Assembly: GCF_008014345.1 (NCBI RefSeq)
Contig: NZ_VPFL01000014.1
Coordinates: 36,112-100,111 of the forward strand
Length of the DNA stretch: 64,000 bases
Origin: Pelomicrobium methylotrophicum
GTDB taxonomy: Bacteria; Pseudomonadota; Gammaproteobacteria; Burkholderiales; UBA6910
Direction of reading: 5' to 3'
The notes under the pieces are model-generated. The model saw nothing but the letters and a program-made list of their open reading frames with translations, was not told the origin of the DNA and did not search any database. Numbering within the stretch: position 1 is the stretch's first letter; each line of letters opens with the position of its first letter. Positions 1 to 8,477 of this stretch are shown piece by piece. Made by a program: the position numbers and the translations under genes.

Positions 1-61
1 CTGACATGGGGGGAGACCTGGACGCGCAACGGGCGTCGAACCGGTGACGGGGATGGCGACG
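1..61. other. Upstream edge before the first nuoD-like start
   Basis: In most nuo operons the 3' end of nuoC would sit here. None of the three + frames shows a recognisable NuoC C-terminus. One frame has a short ORF ending at a TGA at 44-46. The stretch is too short to decide whether nuoC lies further upstream or has been displaced by the duplications that follow. Confidence 0.4.
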
Positions 62-217
62 ATGGCCGAAATCAGAAACTACACACTCAATTTTGGCTCC
101 GGCCGCCCAGCGAGGCCGGGCTTAACGTGCTGGCGCACGTCAGCCGACGCAGAAATTATGCTGCGCCCCCAGGATACCTCCATGGTCAGGACGATCACGA
201 CGGTGCTGCATGGCTGA
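62..217 (+). pseudogene. Truncated duplicate 1 of the nuoD 5' end
   Basis: ATG at 62 opens a 51-codon frame whose first 11 residues ([11 protein letters not shown]) equal the NuoD N-terminus. The frame then diverges into a palindrome-bearing segment (89-157) and stops at TGA 215-217. The stop lies inside ATGGCTGA, so it overlaps the next nuoD-like ATG (210) by 8 nt. No NuoD domain follows. It is probably a decayed tandem duplication; it could still act as a translated leader. Confidence 0.7.
89..157. repeat. Palindromic element in nuoD duplicate 1
   Basis: The segment starts AATTTTGGCTCCGGCC and ends GCAGAAATT, so its ends are imperfect inverted repeats (AATTTTGGC against AATTTCTGC). Inside is a hairpin, ACGTGC at 125-130 pairing with GCACGT at 135-140. 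It shares CTCCGGCC, GCTTAAC and GCAGAAATT with the copy at 237-302, while the hairpin sequence itself differs. Confidence 0.55.
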
Positions 218-362
218 GATTCGCAACTACACGCTGAATTTTAGCTCCGGCCACGCTGCGCGCTTAACCTTTGCTGCGCAAAGGTTAGCCTTTGCAGAAA
301 TTGAGCTGCGAATGCGGCACGCATCAGCCGTGCTTTCGGGAAAGATTGCTGAGCATGGCTGA
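210..362 (+). pseudogene. Truncated duplicate 2 of the nuoD 5' end
   Basis: ATG at 210 opens a 50-codon frame again beginning [11 protein letters not shown], followed by a palindromic segment (237-302). It stops at TGA 360-362, overlapping the true nuoD ATG (355) by 8 nt in the same ATGGCTGA arrangement as duplicate 1. The nearly equal lengths (51 and 50 codons) and identical coupling suggest repeated duplication of one unit of about 147 bp. Confidence 0.7.
237..302. repeat. Palindromic element in nuoD duplicate 2
   Basis: This is the second copy of the element at 89-157, with the same boundary motifs. Its internal hairpin is a perfect 10-bp stem, TAACCTTTGC (265-274) with GCAAAGGTTA (278-287), around a 3-nt loop. 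The hairpin shape is kept while the stem sequence differs from copy 1, which suggests conservation of structure or two independent insertions. Confidence 0.6.
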
Positions 363-1608
363 AATCAGGAACTACACGCTGAATTTTGGTCCTCAGCACC
401 CGGCCGCCCATGGGGTGCTGCGCCTCGTCCTCGAGCTGGACGGCGAGGTGATCCAGCGCGCGGATCCCCACATCGGGCTCCTGCACCGGGCAACGGAAAA
501 GCTCGCCGAGCACAAGACCTACATCCAGTCGGTGCCGTATATGGACCGCCTGGACTACGTGTCCATGATGTGCAACGAGCATGCCTACGTGATGGCCATC
601 GAGAAGCTGCTGGGCATCGAGGTGCCGATCCGCGCCCAGTACATCCGCGTCATGTTCGACGAAATCACGCGGATCCTTAATCACCTGCTGTGGCTCGGAG
701 CCCACGGCTTGGACATCGGGGCGATGACCGTGTTCCTGTATACCTTCCGCGAGCGGGAGGATTTGCTGGACTGCTATGAGGCGGTGTCCGGCGCGCGGAT
801 GCATGCGGCCTATTACCGGCCTGGGGGGGTGTACCGGGATCTCCCCGACCGCATGCCGCAGTATCGGCCGTCCAAGGTCCGCAGCGAGGCAGAGGTGAAG
901 CGGCTCAACGAGAACCGCCAGGGATCGCTGCTCGACTTCATCGAGGATTTCACCAACCGTTTTCCCAAGTGCGTGGACGAATACGAGACGCTGCTCACCG
1001 ACAACCGGATATGGAAGCAGCGCACGGTGGGCATTGGCGTCGTACCACCGGAGCGAGCGCTGGCCCTCGGCTTCACCGGGCCGATGCTGCGGGGTTCCGG
1101 CGTCGCCTGGGATCTGCGCAAGAAACAGCCCTACGAGGTGTACGACCGGCTCGACTTCGACATCCCGGTGGGCGTGAATGGCGACTGCTACGACCGCTAC
1201 CTGGTGCGGATCGAGGAGATGCGTCAGTCGAACCGCATCATCAAGCAGTGCGTCGACTGGCTGAGAAAAAACCCCGGACCCGTGATGGTCGACAACTACA
1301 AAGTGGCGCCTCCCTCTCGGGTCAAGATGAAGGAGAACATGGAGGAGCTGATTCACCACTTCAAGTTTTTTACCGAGGGCATCCACGTGCCGGAGGGCGA
1401 GGCGTATGCGGCGGTGGAACACCCGAAGGGCGAGTTCGGGATCTATCTCATCTCTGACGGTGCCAACAAGCCGTATCGTATGAAGATCCGTGCCGCCGGC
1501 TTTCCGCACCTGGCTGCCATGGACGAAATGGCTAAGGGACACATGATCGCCGACGTGGTGGCCATCATCGGCACCATGGACATCGTGTTCGGCGAAATCG
1601 ACCGGTGA
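355..1608 (+). CDS. nuoD: NADH-quinone oxidoreductase subunit D (NuoD)
   Basis: The 417-residue 49-kDa subunit of complex I is part of the peripheral arm and, with NuoB and NuoH, lines the quinone pocket. The start at 355 gives [20 protein letters not shown], the family N-terminus; an in-frame ATG at 292 would add 21 unrelated residues taken from the upstream duplicate. Typical motifs are [10 protein letters not shown] and the C-terminal run ending in VFGEIDR. The stop is 7 bp before nuoE. The ATG sits inside ATGGCTGA and overlaps the stop of the truncated duplicate, so its translation may be coupled to that frame. Confidence 0.97.
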   Translation: MAEIRNYTLNFGPQHPAAHGVLRLVLELDGEVIQRADPHIGLLHRATEKLAEHKTYIQSVPYMDRLDYVSMMCNEHAYVMAIEKLLGIEVPIRAQYIRVMFDEITRILNHLLWLGAHGLDIGAMTVFLYTFREREDLLDCYEAVSGARMHAAYYRPGGVYRDLPDRMPQYRPSKVRSEAEVKRLNENRQGSLLDFIEDFTNRFPKCVDEYETLLTDNRIWKQRTVGIGVVPPERALALGFTGPMLRGSGVAWDLRKKQPYEVYDRLDFDIPVGVNGDCYDRYLVRIEEMRQSNRIIKQCVDWLRKNPGPVMVDNYKVAPPSRVKMKENMEELIHHFKFFTEGIHVPEGEAYAAVEHPKGEFGIYLISDGANKPYRMKIRAAGFPHLAAMDEMAKGHMIADVVAIIGTMDIVFGEIDR

Positions 1609-1615
1609 AGGCACG

Positions 1616-2110
1616 ATGAACGCTCCCCTGGTGCTCTCCCCCGCGGCCCTCGCCAAAATCGACCGGGCCATCGCGAAGTATCCTCCGGACCAGAGGCAAT
1701 CGGCGGTGATGGCGGCGCTCACCATCGCTCAGGACGAGAAAGGCTGGCTCAGCAAGGAGACCCTGGAGTTCGTGGCCCAGTATCTGGGCATGCCCCCGAT
1801 CGCCGTGTACGAGGTGGCGACGTTTTACACCATGTACAACCTGGAGCCTGTCGGCCGCCATAAGATCACCATTTGCACCAACCTCCCCTGCGCGCTGCAG
1901 GGCGCCACCGAGGCGGCCGAGCATTTGAAGAAGCGATTGGGCATCGGCTTCAACGAAACCACGCCCGACGGCGAGTTCACCCTGAAGGAGGGCGAGTGTT
2001 TCGGCGCTTGCGGCGACGCGCCGGTGTGCCTGTACAACGACAAGAAGATGATGTCGTTTATGACGCCGGAGCGGCTGGATGAGTGGATCGAGGAGCTCAA
2101 GAAGAAATGA
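1616..2110 (+). CDS. nuoE: NADH-quinone oxidoreductase subunit E (NuoE)
   Basis: The 164-residue 24-kDa subunit carries the [2Fe-2S] cluster N1a of the NADH-dehydrogenase module. The thioredoxin-like domain has the four expected cysteines in CTNLPC and CFGAC. It interacts with NuoF. Length is normal. Its TGA overlaps the nuoF ATG (ATGA at 2107-2110), indicating translational coupling. Confidence 0.96.
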   Translation: MNAPLVLSPAALAKIDRAIAKYPPDQRQSAVMAALTIAQDEKGWLSKETLEFVAQYLGMPPIAVYEVATFYTMYNLEPVGRHKITICTNLPCALQGATEAAEHLKKRLGIGFNETTPDGEFTLKEGECFGACGDAPVCLYNDKKMMSFMTPERLDEWIEELKKK

Positions 2111-3420
2111 AGGCGCCCGTTCCCCCGTTTTCTCCCGACATCTACGGCCCCGAGGCCATCATCCTCAAGGGCCTGAACGGTCTCAACTGGCGCCTCAAGG
2201 ACTACGAGGCGCGCGATGGCTACAAGGCGCTGAGGAAGATCATTGCCGAGAAGATCCCGCCGGAGGCGGTCGTCGAGGAGGTGAAGAAGTCGGCACTGCG
2301 CGGCCGAGGCGGCGCCGGCTTCCCGACCGGACTCAAGTGGAGCTTCATGCCCAAGGGCTACCAGGGCCAGAAATACCTCGTGTGCAACTCCGACGAGGGA
2401 GAGCCCGGAACCTTCAAGGACCGGGACATCCTGCGCTACAACCCCCACATTGTGATCGAGGGCATGGCGATCGCTGCCTATGCGACGGGGGCCAGCGTCG
2501 GCTACAACTACATCCACGGCGAGATCTGGGACGTCTACGAGCGCTTCGAGGAGGCGCTGCAGGAAGCCTACGACGCCGGCTACCTGGGCAAGAACATCCT
2601 GGGCTCGGACTTCAGCTTCGATCTCTACGCCCACCACGGCTGGGGCGCCTACATCTGCGGCGAGGAGACGGCCCTGTTGGAGTCGCTGGAGGGCAAGAAG
2701 GGACAGCCCCGGTTCAAGCCGCCTTTCCCCGCGACTTGCGGCCTCTATGGCAAGCCGACCACCATCAACAACACGGAGACCTTCGCGGCCGTGCCATGGA
2801 TCATTCTCCACGGCGGTGAGGCTTTCCTGGAGCTTGGGCGGCCAAACAACGGAGGCACCAAGATCTTTTCGGTGTCGGGCCACGTCAACCGTCCCGGCAA
2901 CTACGAAGTAAGGCTCGGCACGCCGTTTGCCAAGCTCCTGGAAATGGCCGGTGGCGTGCGCGGGGGACGCAAGCTCAAGGCGGTGATTCCGGGCGGATCG
3001 TCCATGCCCGTGCTGCCGGGCGAGGTGATGATGCAGACCGACATGGACTACGACTCCATCGCGAAGGCGGGCTCCATGCTCGGCTCCGGGGCGGTGATCG
3101 TCATGGACGAGACGACCTGCATGGTGCGGGCGTTGCGTCGGCTGTCCTATTTCTACTTCGAGGAGTCCTGCGGCCAGTGCACGCCCTGCCGCGAAGGCAC
3201 CGGCTGGCTCTACCGGGTGGTGGACCGCATCGAGACCGGGCGCGGGAAGCCCGAGGACCTGGACCTGCTGATGTCGGTCGCCGACAACATCCAGGGGCGC
3301 ACCATCTGCGCCCTGGGAGACGCGGCAGCGCTGCCGGTCAAGAGCTTCGTGACCCACTTCCGCAGCGAGTTCGAGTATCACATCGAGCACAAGAGGTGCT
3401 TGGTGCAATCGTCGATTTGA
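2107..3420 (+). CDS. nuoF: NADH-quinone oxidoreductase subunit F (NuoF)
   Basis: The 437-residue 51-kDa subunit binds NADH, FMN and a [4Fe-4S] cluster. Visible motifs are the glycine-rich [13 protein letters not shown] (nucleotide/FMN), [13 protein letters not shown] and the cluster motif [15 protein letters not shown] 2107 lies within the nuoE stop. An in-frame upstream start at 2083 lies inside nuoE and adds residues unlike the family. nuoG follows after 12 bp. Confidence 0.97.
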   Translation: MKAPVPPFSPDIYGPEAIILKGLNGLNWRLKDYEARDGYKALRKIIAEKIPPEAVVEEVKKSALRGRGGAGFPTGLKWSFMPKGYQGQKYLVCNSDEGEPGTFKDRDILRYNPHIVIEGMAIAAYATGASVGYNYIHGEIWDVYERFEEALQEAYDAGYLGKNILGSDFSFDLYAHHGWGAYICGEETALLESLEGKKGQPRFKPPFPATCGLYGKPTTINNTETFAAVPWIILHGGEAFLELGRPNNGGTKIFSVSGHVNRPGNYEVRLGTPFAKLLEMAGGVRGGRKLKAVIPGGSSMPVLPGEVMMQTDMDYDSIAKAGSMLGSGAVIVMDETTCMVRALRRLSYFYFEESCGQCTPCREGTGWLYRVVDRIETGRGKPEDLDLLMSVADNIQGRTICALGDAAALPVKSFVTHFRSEFEYHIEHKRCLVQSSI

Positions 3421-3432
3421 GGGGTAAGCCGG

Positions 3433-5826
3433 GTGGATCGACCAAATGCGATGATCGAGCTGGAGATCGACGGCAGGCCCGTCCAGGTGCCCAGCGGCAG
3501 CACCGTGATGGACGCCGCCAACCAGCTCGGGATCTTCATCCCTTACTTTTGCTACCACAAGAAGCTGTCGATCGCCGCCAATTGCCGCATGTGCCTGGTG
3601 GAAGTGGAAAAGGCGCCCAAGCCCTTGCCCGCATGTGCGACTCCCGTCACCGCGGGCATGAAGGTGTACACCCATTCCCCCGTGGCGCGGAAGGCCCAGG
3701 CCGGCGTGATGGAGTTTCTCCTCATCAATCATCCGCTCGACTGTCCCATCTGCGACCAGGGTGGCGAATGCCAGCTCCAGGACCTGGCAGTGGGCTACGG
3801 GACCTCCGCATCCCGCTACGAGGAGCCCAAGCGGGTGGTTCCCAATAAGAACCTGGGGCCGCTCATCGCCACCGACATGACCCGCTGCATCCACTGCACC
3901 CGCTGCGTGCGGTTCGGACAGGAGATCGCCGGGATCATGGAACTGGGCATGGCCAATCGGGGCGAGCATGCGGAGATTCTCACGTTCATGGGCAAAACCG
4001 TGGACTCGGAGCTCTCCGGTAACGTGATCGACCTGTGCCCGGTGGGAGCGTTGACAAGCAAACCCTTCCGCTACACCGCGCGCACCTGGGAGCTCTCCCG
4101 CCGCCGCTCGGTGAGCCCCCACGACGGGCTGGGCGCCAACCTGGTGGTGCAAGTGAAGGGCGAACGCGTGATGCGGGTGCTGCCGCGGGAGAACGAGGAA
4201 GTCAACGAGTGCTGGCTGGCCGACCGCGACCGGTTTTCGTACGAGGCGCTCCACTGCGAAGAGCGTCTCACCGAACCGATGATCAAGCGCGACGGCCAAT
4301 GGGTGTCCGTCGACTGGCAGGAGGCGCTGGAACTGACGGCGAACGCCCTCGATCGGATTCGCCGCGAGCACGGTGCCCAGGCCATTGGCGCGCTGGTTTC
4401 TCCCCATAGCACCCTGGAAGAACTGTATCTCGCGCAAAAACTGGTACGCGGCCTCGGCTCCGGCAACGTGGACCACCGTCTGCGCCAGTCCGATTTCAGC
4501 CTGGACCCGCACCTCAAAGGTGCTCCCTGGCTTGGCCGTTCCGTTGCGTCGCTGGATCGGCTCAAGGCGGCGCTGGTGGTGGGCAGCACGCTGCGCAAGG
4601 ACCATCCGCTTCTCGCCCATCGGCTGCGCCAGGCAGTGAAGCGCGGCGGCGTGCTGAGCGTGGTCAATCCCATCGGCGACGACCTTCTCACGCGTGTCGC
4701 ACACGAGATGATCGTGGCGCCTCACGGTATGGCGCAGGCTCTGGGCGAGATCCTCAAGGCGCTGGCGCAAGGGCGGACGGGAGCACTTCCTCCTGACGTG
4801 GAGAAGGCGATCGACGCTCTGGAAGTGTCGGCGCAGGCGTGGGCCATCGCCGAGAGCTTGGCCCGAGGCGATCCCTCTGCTGTGCTGCTCGGAAACTTGG
4901 CCCAGCATCATCCCAGCTACGGAACGCTGCACCTTCTGGCCCAGTGGATCGCCGAGCTCTCCGGCTCGAGCTTCGGCGTGCTGGGCGAAGCGGCCAACAG
5001 TGTGGGAGCCTACTTGGCGGGGGCAGTCCCCCATCATGGTGCCCTTCGCGCCCATGCGATCCAGGGAATGAATGCTCGCGACATGCTGACCTCACCGCGA
5101 CGCGCCTATCTGGTACTCAATCTCGAGCCGGAGCTCGACGCGTACAATGCTCGCCAGGCCGCCGGCGCCCTGGCGAGCGCTGATCTGGTCGTGGCGCTCG
5201 CGAGCTTCCACAGCCCTGCCCTGGAGCGAGCCCACGTGCTGTTGCCGATTACCCCCTTCACCGAGACCCCGGGCACCTTTGTCAATACCGAAGGACGAGT
5301 CCAATCGTTCCACGCCGTCGTCCGGCCCCAGGCAGATGCGCGGCCGGCGTGGAAAGTGCTGCGTGTCCTGGGCAATCTGCTGGAGCTTCCTGGTTTTGAT
5401 TACGAGACCGTTGAGGAAGTGCGGGCCGAAGTGATCCCGGCGCAGGGCGATGTGGCCGCCTGGCTCGACAACCACGCCGAGGGCTTCGTGATGGAGGGGC
5501 TCGGCGGCCGCGCCGGGGGCTTGCAGCGGATCGGCGAGGTGAGGATTTACGATGCCGATCCGATCGTGCGCCGGGCGCGCAGCCTGCAGCAGACCCGGGA
5601 CGCAGCGACGCCGGCGGCGTCGATGAACGGAGCGTTGATGCAGCGGCTTGGGCTCAAGGAGGGAGACCGGGTCAGAGTTGTGCAGGAGGGCGGAGCGGCC
5701 GAGCTCCAGGTGGTCCGGGACGACCGCTTGCCGGACGACTGCGTACGGGTGCCAGCGGCTCATCGACTGACCCGCGGGCTCGGGGGCATGTTTGACACCG
5801 TCACCCTGGAGCGCGTGGCCTCGTGA
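3433..5826 (+). CDS. nuoG: NADH-quinone oxidoreductase subunit G (NuoG)
   Basis: The 797-residue 75-kDa subunit carries most Fe-S clusters of the peripheral arm. The N-terminal ferredoxin domain (Cys in CYHKKLSIAANCRMC and ACATPV), the His/Cys motif HPLDCPICDQGGEC and a [4Fe-4S] motif CIHCTRCVRF are all present. A molybdopterin-oxidoreductase-like domain without molybdenum follows. GTG 3433 is the longest start; ATG 3451 (MIELEIDG) fits the family N-terminus equally well and may be the true start. Confidence 0.95.
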   Translation: MDRPNAMIELEIDGRPVQVPSGSTVMDAANQLGIFIPYFCYHKKLSIAANCRMCLVEVEKAPKPLPACATPVTAGMKVYTHSPVARKAQAGVMEFLLINHPLDCPICDQGGECQLQDLAVGYGTSASRYEEPKRVVPNKNLGPLIATDMTRCIHCTRCVRFGQEIAGIMELGMANRGEHAEILTFMGKTVDSELSGNVIDLCPVGALTSKPFRYTARTWELSRRRSVSPHDGLGANLVVQVKGERVMRVLPRENEEVNECWLADRDRFSYEALHCEERLTEPMIKRDGQWVSVDWQEALELTANALDRIRREHGAQAIGALVSPHSTLEELYLAQKLVRGLGSGNVDHRLRQSDFSLDPHLKGAPWLGRSVASLDRLKAALVVGSTLRKDHPLLAHRLRQAVKRGGVLSVVNPIGDDLLTRVAHEMIVAPHGMAQALGEILKALAQGRTGALPPDVEKAIDALEVSAQAWAIAESLARGDPSAVLLGNLAQHHPSYGTLHLLAQWIAELSGSSFGVLGEAANSVGAYLAGAVPHHGALRAHAIQGMNARDMLTSPRRAYLVLNLEPELDAYNARQAAGALASADLVVALASFHSPALERAHVLLPITPFTETPGTFVNTEGRVQSFHAVVRPQADARPAWKVLRVLGNLLELPGFDYETVEEVRAEVIPAQGDVAAWLDNHAEGFVMEGLGGRAGGLQRIGEVRIYDADPIVRRARSLQQTRDAATPAASMNGALMQRLGLKEGDRVRVVQEGGAAELQVVRDDRLPDDCVRVPAAHRLTRGLGGMFDTVTLERVAS

Positions 5827-5844
5827 GGGAATAGGGCAAACCGA

Positions 5845-6870
5845 ATGAGCTTTCTGGAAGACCTTTTTGGGCCCATCTGGCCCGCGGTATGGACGCTGGC
5901 CAAGATCGTGGCCATCGTCGTGCCGCTGCTGCTGTGCGTGGCTTACCTGACCTTCGCCGAGCGCAAGCTGATCGGCTACATGCAGGTACGGATTGGTCCG
6001 AACCGCGTGGGACCCAAGGGGTGGCTGCAGCCCATTGCCGATGCGCTCAAGCTTCTCCTGAAGGAGATCGTCATTCCTACCGGGGCGAACAAGGTCCTGT
6101 TCGTGCTGGCGCCGGTGCTTTCCATCATGCCGGCGTTGGCGGCCTGGGCGGTGGTTCCCTTCGATCCCAACCTGGTGCTGGCCGATATCGATGCGGGGCT
6201 GTTGTACGTGATGGCGCTCACCTCGATGGGGGTTTACGGCATCATCGTCGCCGGCTGGGCATCCAATTCCAAGTACGCCTTCCTGGGCGCCATGCGCTCG
6301 GCCGCCCAGATCGTTTCCTACGAGATCGCCATGGGTTTCGCCTTGGTGGGCGTGCTGATGGCGGCGGGCAGTCTCAACCTGGGGGAGATCGTGCAAGGCC
6401 AGCAAGGCGGCGGCTTCTGGTCGTGGTACCTCATTCCGCTGTTCCCGCTGTTCCTGGTGTACTTCATTGCTGGCGTGGCCGAGACCAACCGCTTGCCCTT
6501 CGACGTAGCCGAAGGGGAATCGGAGATCGTGGCTGGCTTTCATGTCGAATACTCGGGCATGGCCTTCGCGGTCTTCTTCCTCGCCGAGTACGCCAACATG
6601 ATCCTAGTTGGGGCGCTCGCATCGGTGATGTTCCTCGGGGGGTGGCTGCCGCCGCTCAACATCGCGCCCTTCACATGGATACCCGGTTTTATCTGGTTCC
6701 TGCTGAAAGTGGCGTTCATGGTGTTTCTTTTCTTGTGGTTCCGCGCCACCTTCCCGCGCTACCGCTACGACCAGATCATGCGCCTTGGATGGAAGGTGTT
6801 CATTCCCGTGACACTCGTGTGGATCGTACTGGTGGGGGCGCTCATGCAGACGCCGCTCTGGGTGTGGTAA
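5845..6870 (+). CDS. nuoH: NADH-quinone oxidoreductase subunit H (NuoH)
   Basis: A 341-residue membrane subunit with about eight helices that forms the floor of the quinone chamber. Conserved stretches include [20 protein letters not shown] near the N-terminus and [19 protein letters not shown], whose acidic residues line the quinone channel. It sits 18 bp after nuoG and 16 bp before nuoI, in the standard gene order. Confidence 0.97.
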   Translation: MSFLEDLFGPIWPAVWTLAKIVAIVVPLLLCVAYLTFAERKLIGYMQVRIGPNRVGPKGWLQPIADALKLLLKEIVIPTGANKVLFVLAPVLSIMPALAAWAVVPFDPNLVLADIDAGLLYVMALTSMGVYGIIVAGWASNSKYAFLGAMRSAAQIVSYEIAMGFALVGVLMAAGSLNLGEIVQGQQGGGFWSWYLIPLFPLFLVYFIAGVAETNRLPFDVAEGESEIVAGFHVEYSGMAFAVFFLAEYANMILVGALASVMFLGGWLPPLNIAPFTWIPGFIWFLLKVAFMVFLFLWFRATFPRYRYDQIMRLGWKVFIPVTLVWIVLVGALMQTPLWVW

Positions 6871-6886
6871 TTTGCGGGGATAGACG

Positions 6887-7378
6887 ATGATCCAACGCCT
6901 TCGAGATTTCTTCAAAACCTTCCTCCTCCTCGAGCTGGTGAAGGGCATGATGCTCACCGGCCGCCACCTCTTCGCGCGCAAGATCACCGTGCAGTTTCCC
7001 GAGGAGAAGACGCCGCAGTCTCCCCGTTTTCGCGGGCTGCATGCCCTGCGGCGCTATCCGAACGGCGAGGAACGTTGCATTGCCTGCAAGCTGTGCGAGG
7101 CGATCTGTCCCGCGCTCGCCATCACGATCGAGTCGGAGCAGCGCTCCGACGGCACGCGCCGCACTACCCGCTACGACATCGACCTGACGAAGTGCATCTT
7201 CTGCGGCTTCTGTGAAGAGTCGTGTCCGGTGGACTCCATCGTCGAGACGCGGATCCTCGAGTACCACGGAGAGAAGCGCGGCGACCTGGTGTACACCAAG
7301 GAGATGCTGCTTGCCATCGGGGACCGCTATGAGGAGCAGATCGCGGCGGATCGGGCGGCGGACGCGCCTTATCGGTAA
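6887..7378 (+). CDS. nuoI: NADH-quinone oxidoreductase subunit I (NuoI)
   Basis: A 163-residue ferredoxin-like subunit carrying the two [4Fe-4S] clusters N6a and N6b. Both CxxCxxCxxxCP motifs are intact: [12 protein letters not shown] and [12 protein letters not shown]. It links the NuoG wire to N2 at the quinone site. The following gap to nuoJ (76 bp) holds a heptamer palindrome, unlike the tight spacing of most of the operon. Confidence 0.97.
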   Translation: MIQRLRDFFKTFLLLELVKGMMLTGRHLFARKITVQFPEEKTPQSPRFRGLHALRRYPNGEERCIACKLCEAICPALAITIESEQRSDGTRRTTRYDIDLTKCIFCGFCEESCPVDSIVETRILEYHGEKRGDLVYTKEMLLAIGDRYEEQIAADRAADAPYR

Positions 7379-7380
7379 AA

Positions 7381-7443
7381 CGTGAAAGGTGACGGGAAAT
7401 GGCGGATCGGGGATGTGACGGAGCGTTGACTTTCACTATTCAC
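7381..7443. repeat. Heptamer palindrome, nuoI-nuoJ gap
   Basis: GTGAAAG at 7382-7388 pairs perfectly with CTTTCAC at 7430-7436, with flanking related heptamers (GTGACGG, TATTCAC). It resembles the clearer 7-bp-periodic elements at 23991-24060 and 28277-28357. In the transcript it would form a hairpin between two complex I cistrons. Confidence 0.5.
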
Positions 7444-7454
7444 AGATTCTTGAG

Positions 7455-8066
7455 ATGACTTTCCAGCAATTCGTTTTCTATTTCCTGGCCGCGATCCTGG
7501 TGTTTGCGGCCCTGAGGGTGATTACGGCGCGAAACCCGGTCCACTCGGCGCTGTTTCTGGTGCTTGCTTTTTTCACTTCCGCCGGGCTGTGGTTGCTGCT
7601 GGAGGCGGAATTCCTGGCCATCACGTTGGTGCTGGTCTACGTGGGCGCGGTCATGGTGCTGTTCCTGTTCGTGGTGATGATGCTCGACATCAACATCGAC
7701 CGGCTACGGGAGGGTTTCCTGCGCTGGTTCCCGTTCGGGGCCGTCTTGGCGTTGCTCATGGTGACAGAGATGGGGCTTGTGCTCTGGGGCAAGTACTTCC
7801 AGCCAGATTCCATGCCCGCCCCGGCCGCGCGACCGGCCGACTACAGCAACACCAAAGAGCTGGGACGCGTCCTCTATACCGATTACGTGTATCCGTTCGA
7901 GCTGGCGGCGGTAGTGTTGCTGGTGGCGATCGTCGCTGCCATCGCGTTGACGTTGCGCCGGCGCAAGGACACCAAGTACGTAGACCCCGCCAAGCAGGTA
8001 ATGGTGCGCCGGGAGGAACGGGTGCGGCTGGTGTCGATGCCGGCAGAAAAGAAGAGCGAGGCGTAA
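7455..8066 (+). CDS. nuoJ: NADH-quinone oxidoreductase subunit J (NuoJ)
   Basis: A 203-residue membrane subunit with five predicted helices (ND6 homologue). The conserved third-helix region reads EAEFLAITLVLVYVGAVMVL and is followed by FVVMMLD. The C-terminus is a charged tail. ATG 7455 directly follows TTGAG and lacks a strong ribosome binding site. nuoK follows after 98 bp. Confidence 0.96.
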   Translation: MTFQQFVFYFLAAILVFAALRVITARNPVHSALFLVLAFFTSAGLWLLLEAEFLAITLVLVYVGAVMVLFLFVVMMLDINIDRLREGFLRWFPFGAVLALLMVTEMGLVLWGKYFQPDSMPAPAARPADYSNTKELGRVLYTDYVYPFELAAVVLLVAIVAAIALTLRRRKDTKYVDPAKQVMVRREERVRLVSMPAEKKSEA

Positions 8067-8164
8067 GAGGTAAGAGCTTAGGAGGGGCTGGGGGGATTGA
8101 TGTCCACCACGGTAAGCCCCTCGTGTCCGAGTCCTCACACCTTGTGAAATAAAGGGGTACCCAC
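8067..8164. other. nuoJ-nuoK spacer with a small inverted repeat
   Basis: The 98-bp gap contains AGGGGCT (8083-8089) and AGCCCCT (8115-8121), a possible 7-bp stem. GGTAAGAG-like 7-bp units occur at its left edge. AAAGGGG at about 8152 is the likely ribosome binding site for nuoK. No gene is seen. Confidence 0.35.
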
Positions 8165-8470
8165 TTGATTTCGCTGTCCGAATATCTCGTCTTGGGGGCG
8201 ATCCTGTTTGCCATCGCCGTGGTGGGAATATTCCTCAACCGCAAGAATGTGATCATCCTGCTGATGGCGATCGAGCTCATGCTGCTGGCGGTGAACTTGA
8301 ACTTCATCGCTTTCTCGCATTTCCTTGATGACATTGCGGGACAGGTATTCGTGTTCTTCATCCTCACCGTGGCGGCCGCCGAATCAGCCATTGGCCTCGC
8401 AATCCTGGTTGTGCTGTTCCGCAACCTCCGCACCATCAACGTCGAGGACCTGGACCACCTCAAGGGATAA
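8165..8470 (+). CDS. nuoK: NADH-quinone oxidoreductase subunit K (NuoK)
   Basis: A 101-residue three-helix antiporter-like subunit (ND4L). It starts with TTG at 8165, supported by the family N-terminus [15 protein letters not shown] and an upstream AAAGGGG. The conserved membrane glutamates are present in [11 protein letters not shown] and [10 protein letters not shown]. It ends 7 bp before nuoL. Confidence 0.96.
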   Translation: MISLSEYLVLGAILFAIAVVGIFLNRKNVIILLMAIELMLLAVNLNFIAFSHFLDDIAGQVFVFFILTVAAAESAIGLAILVVLFRNLRTINVEDLDHLKG

Positions 8471-8477
8471 GGCATCC

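Noticed and set aside
1825..5055. 1076-residue open frame on the minus strand across nuoE-nuoG
   Set aside because: It is antisense to nuo genes with clear conserved domains. Its His/Arg/Gly-rich sequence has no domain, as expected from GC-rich codon shadows.
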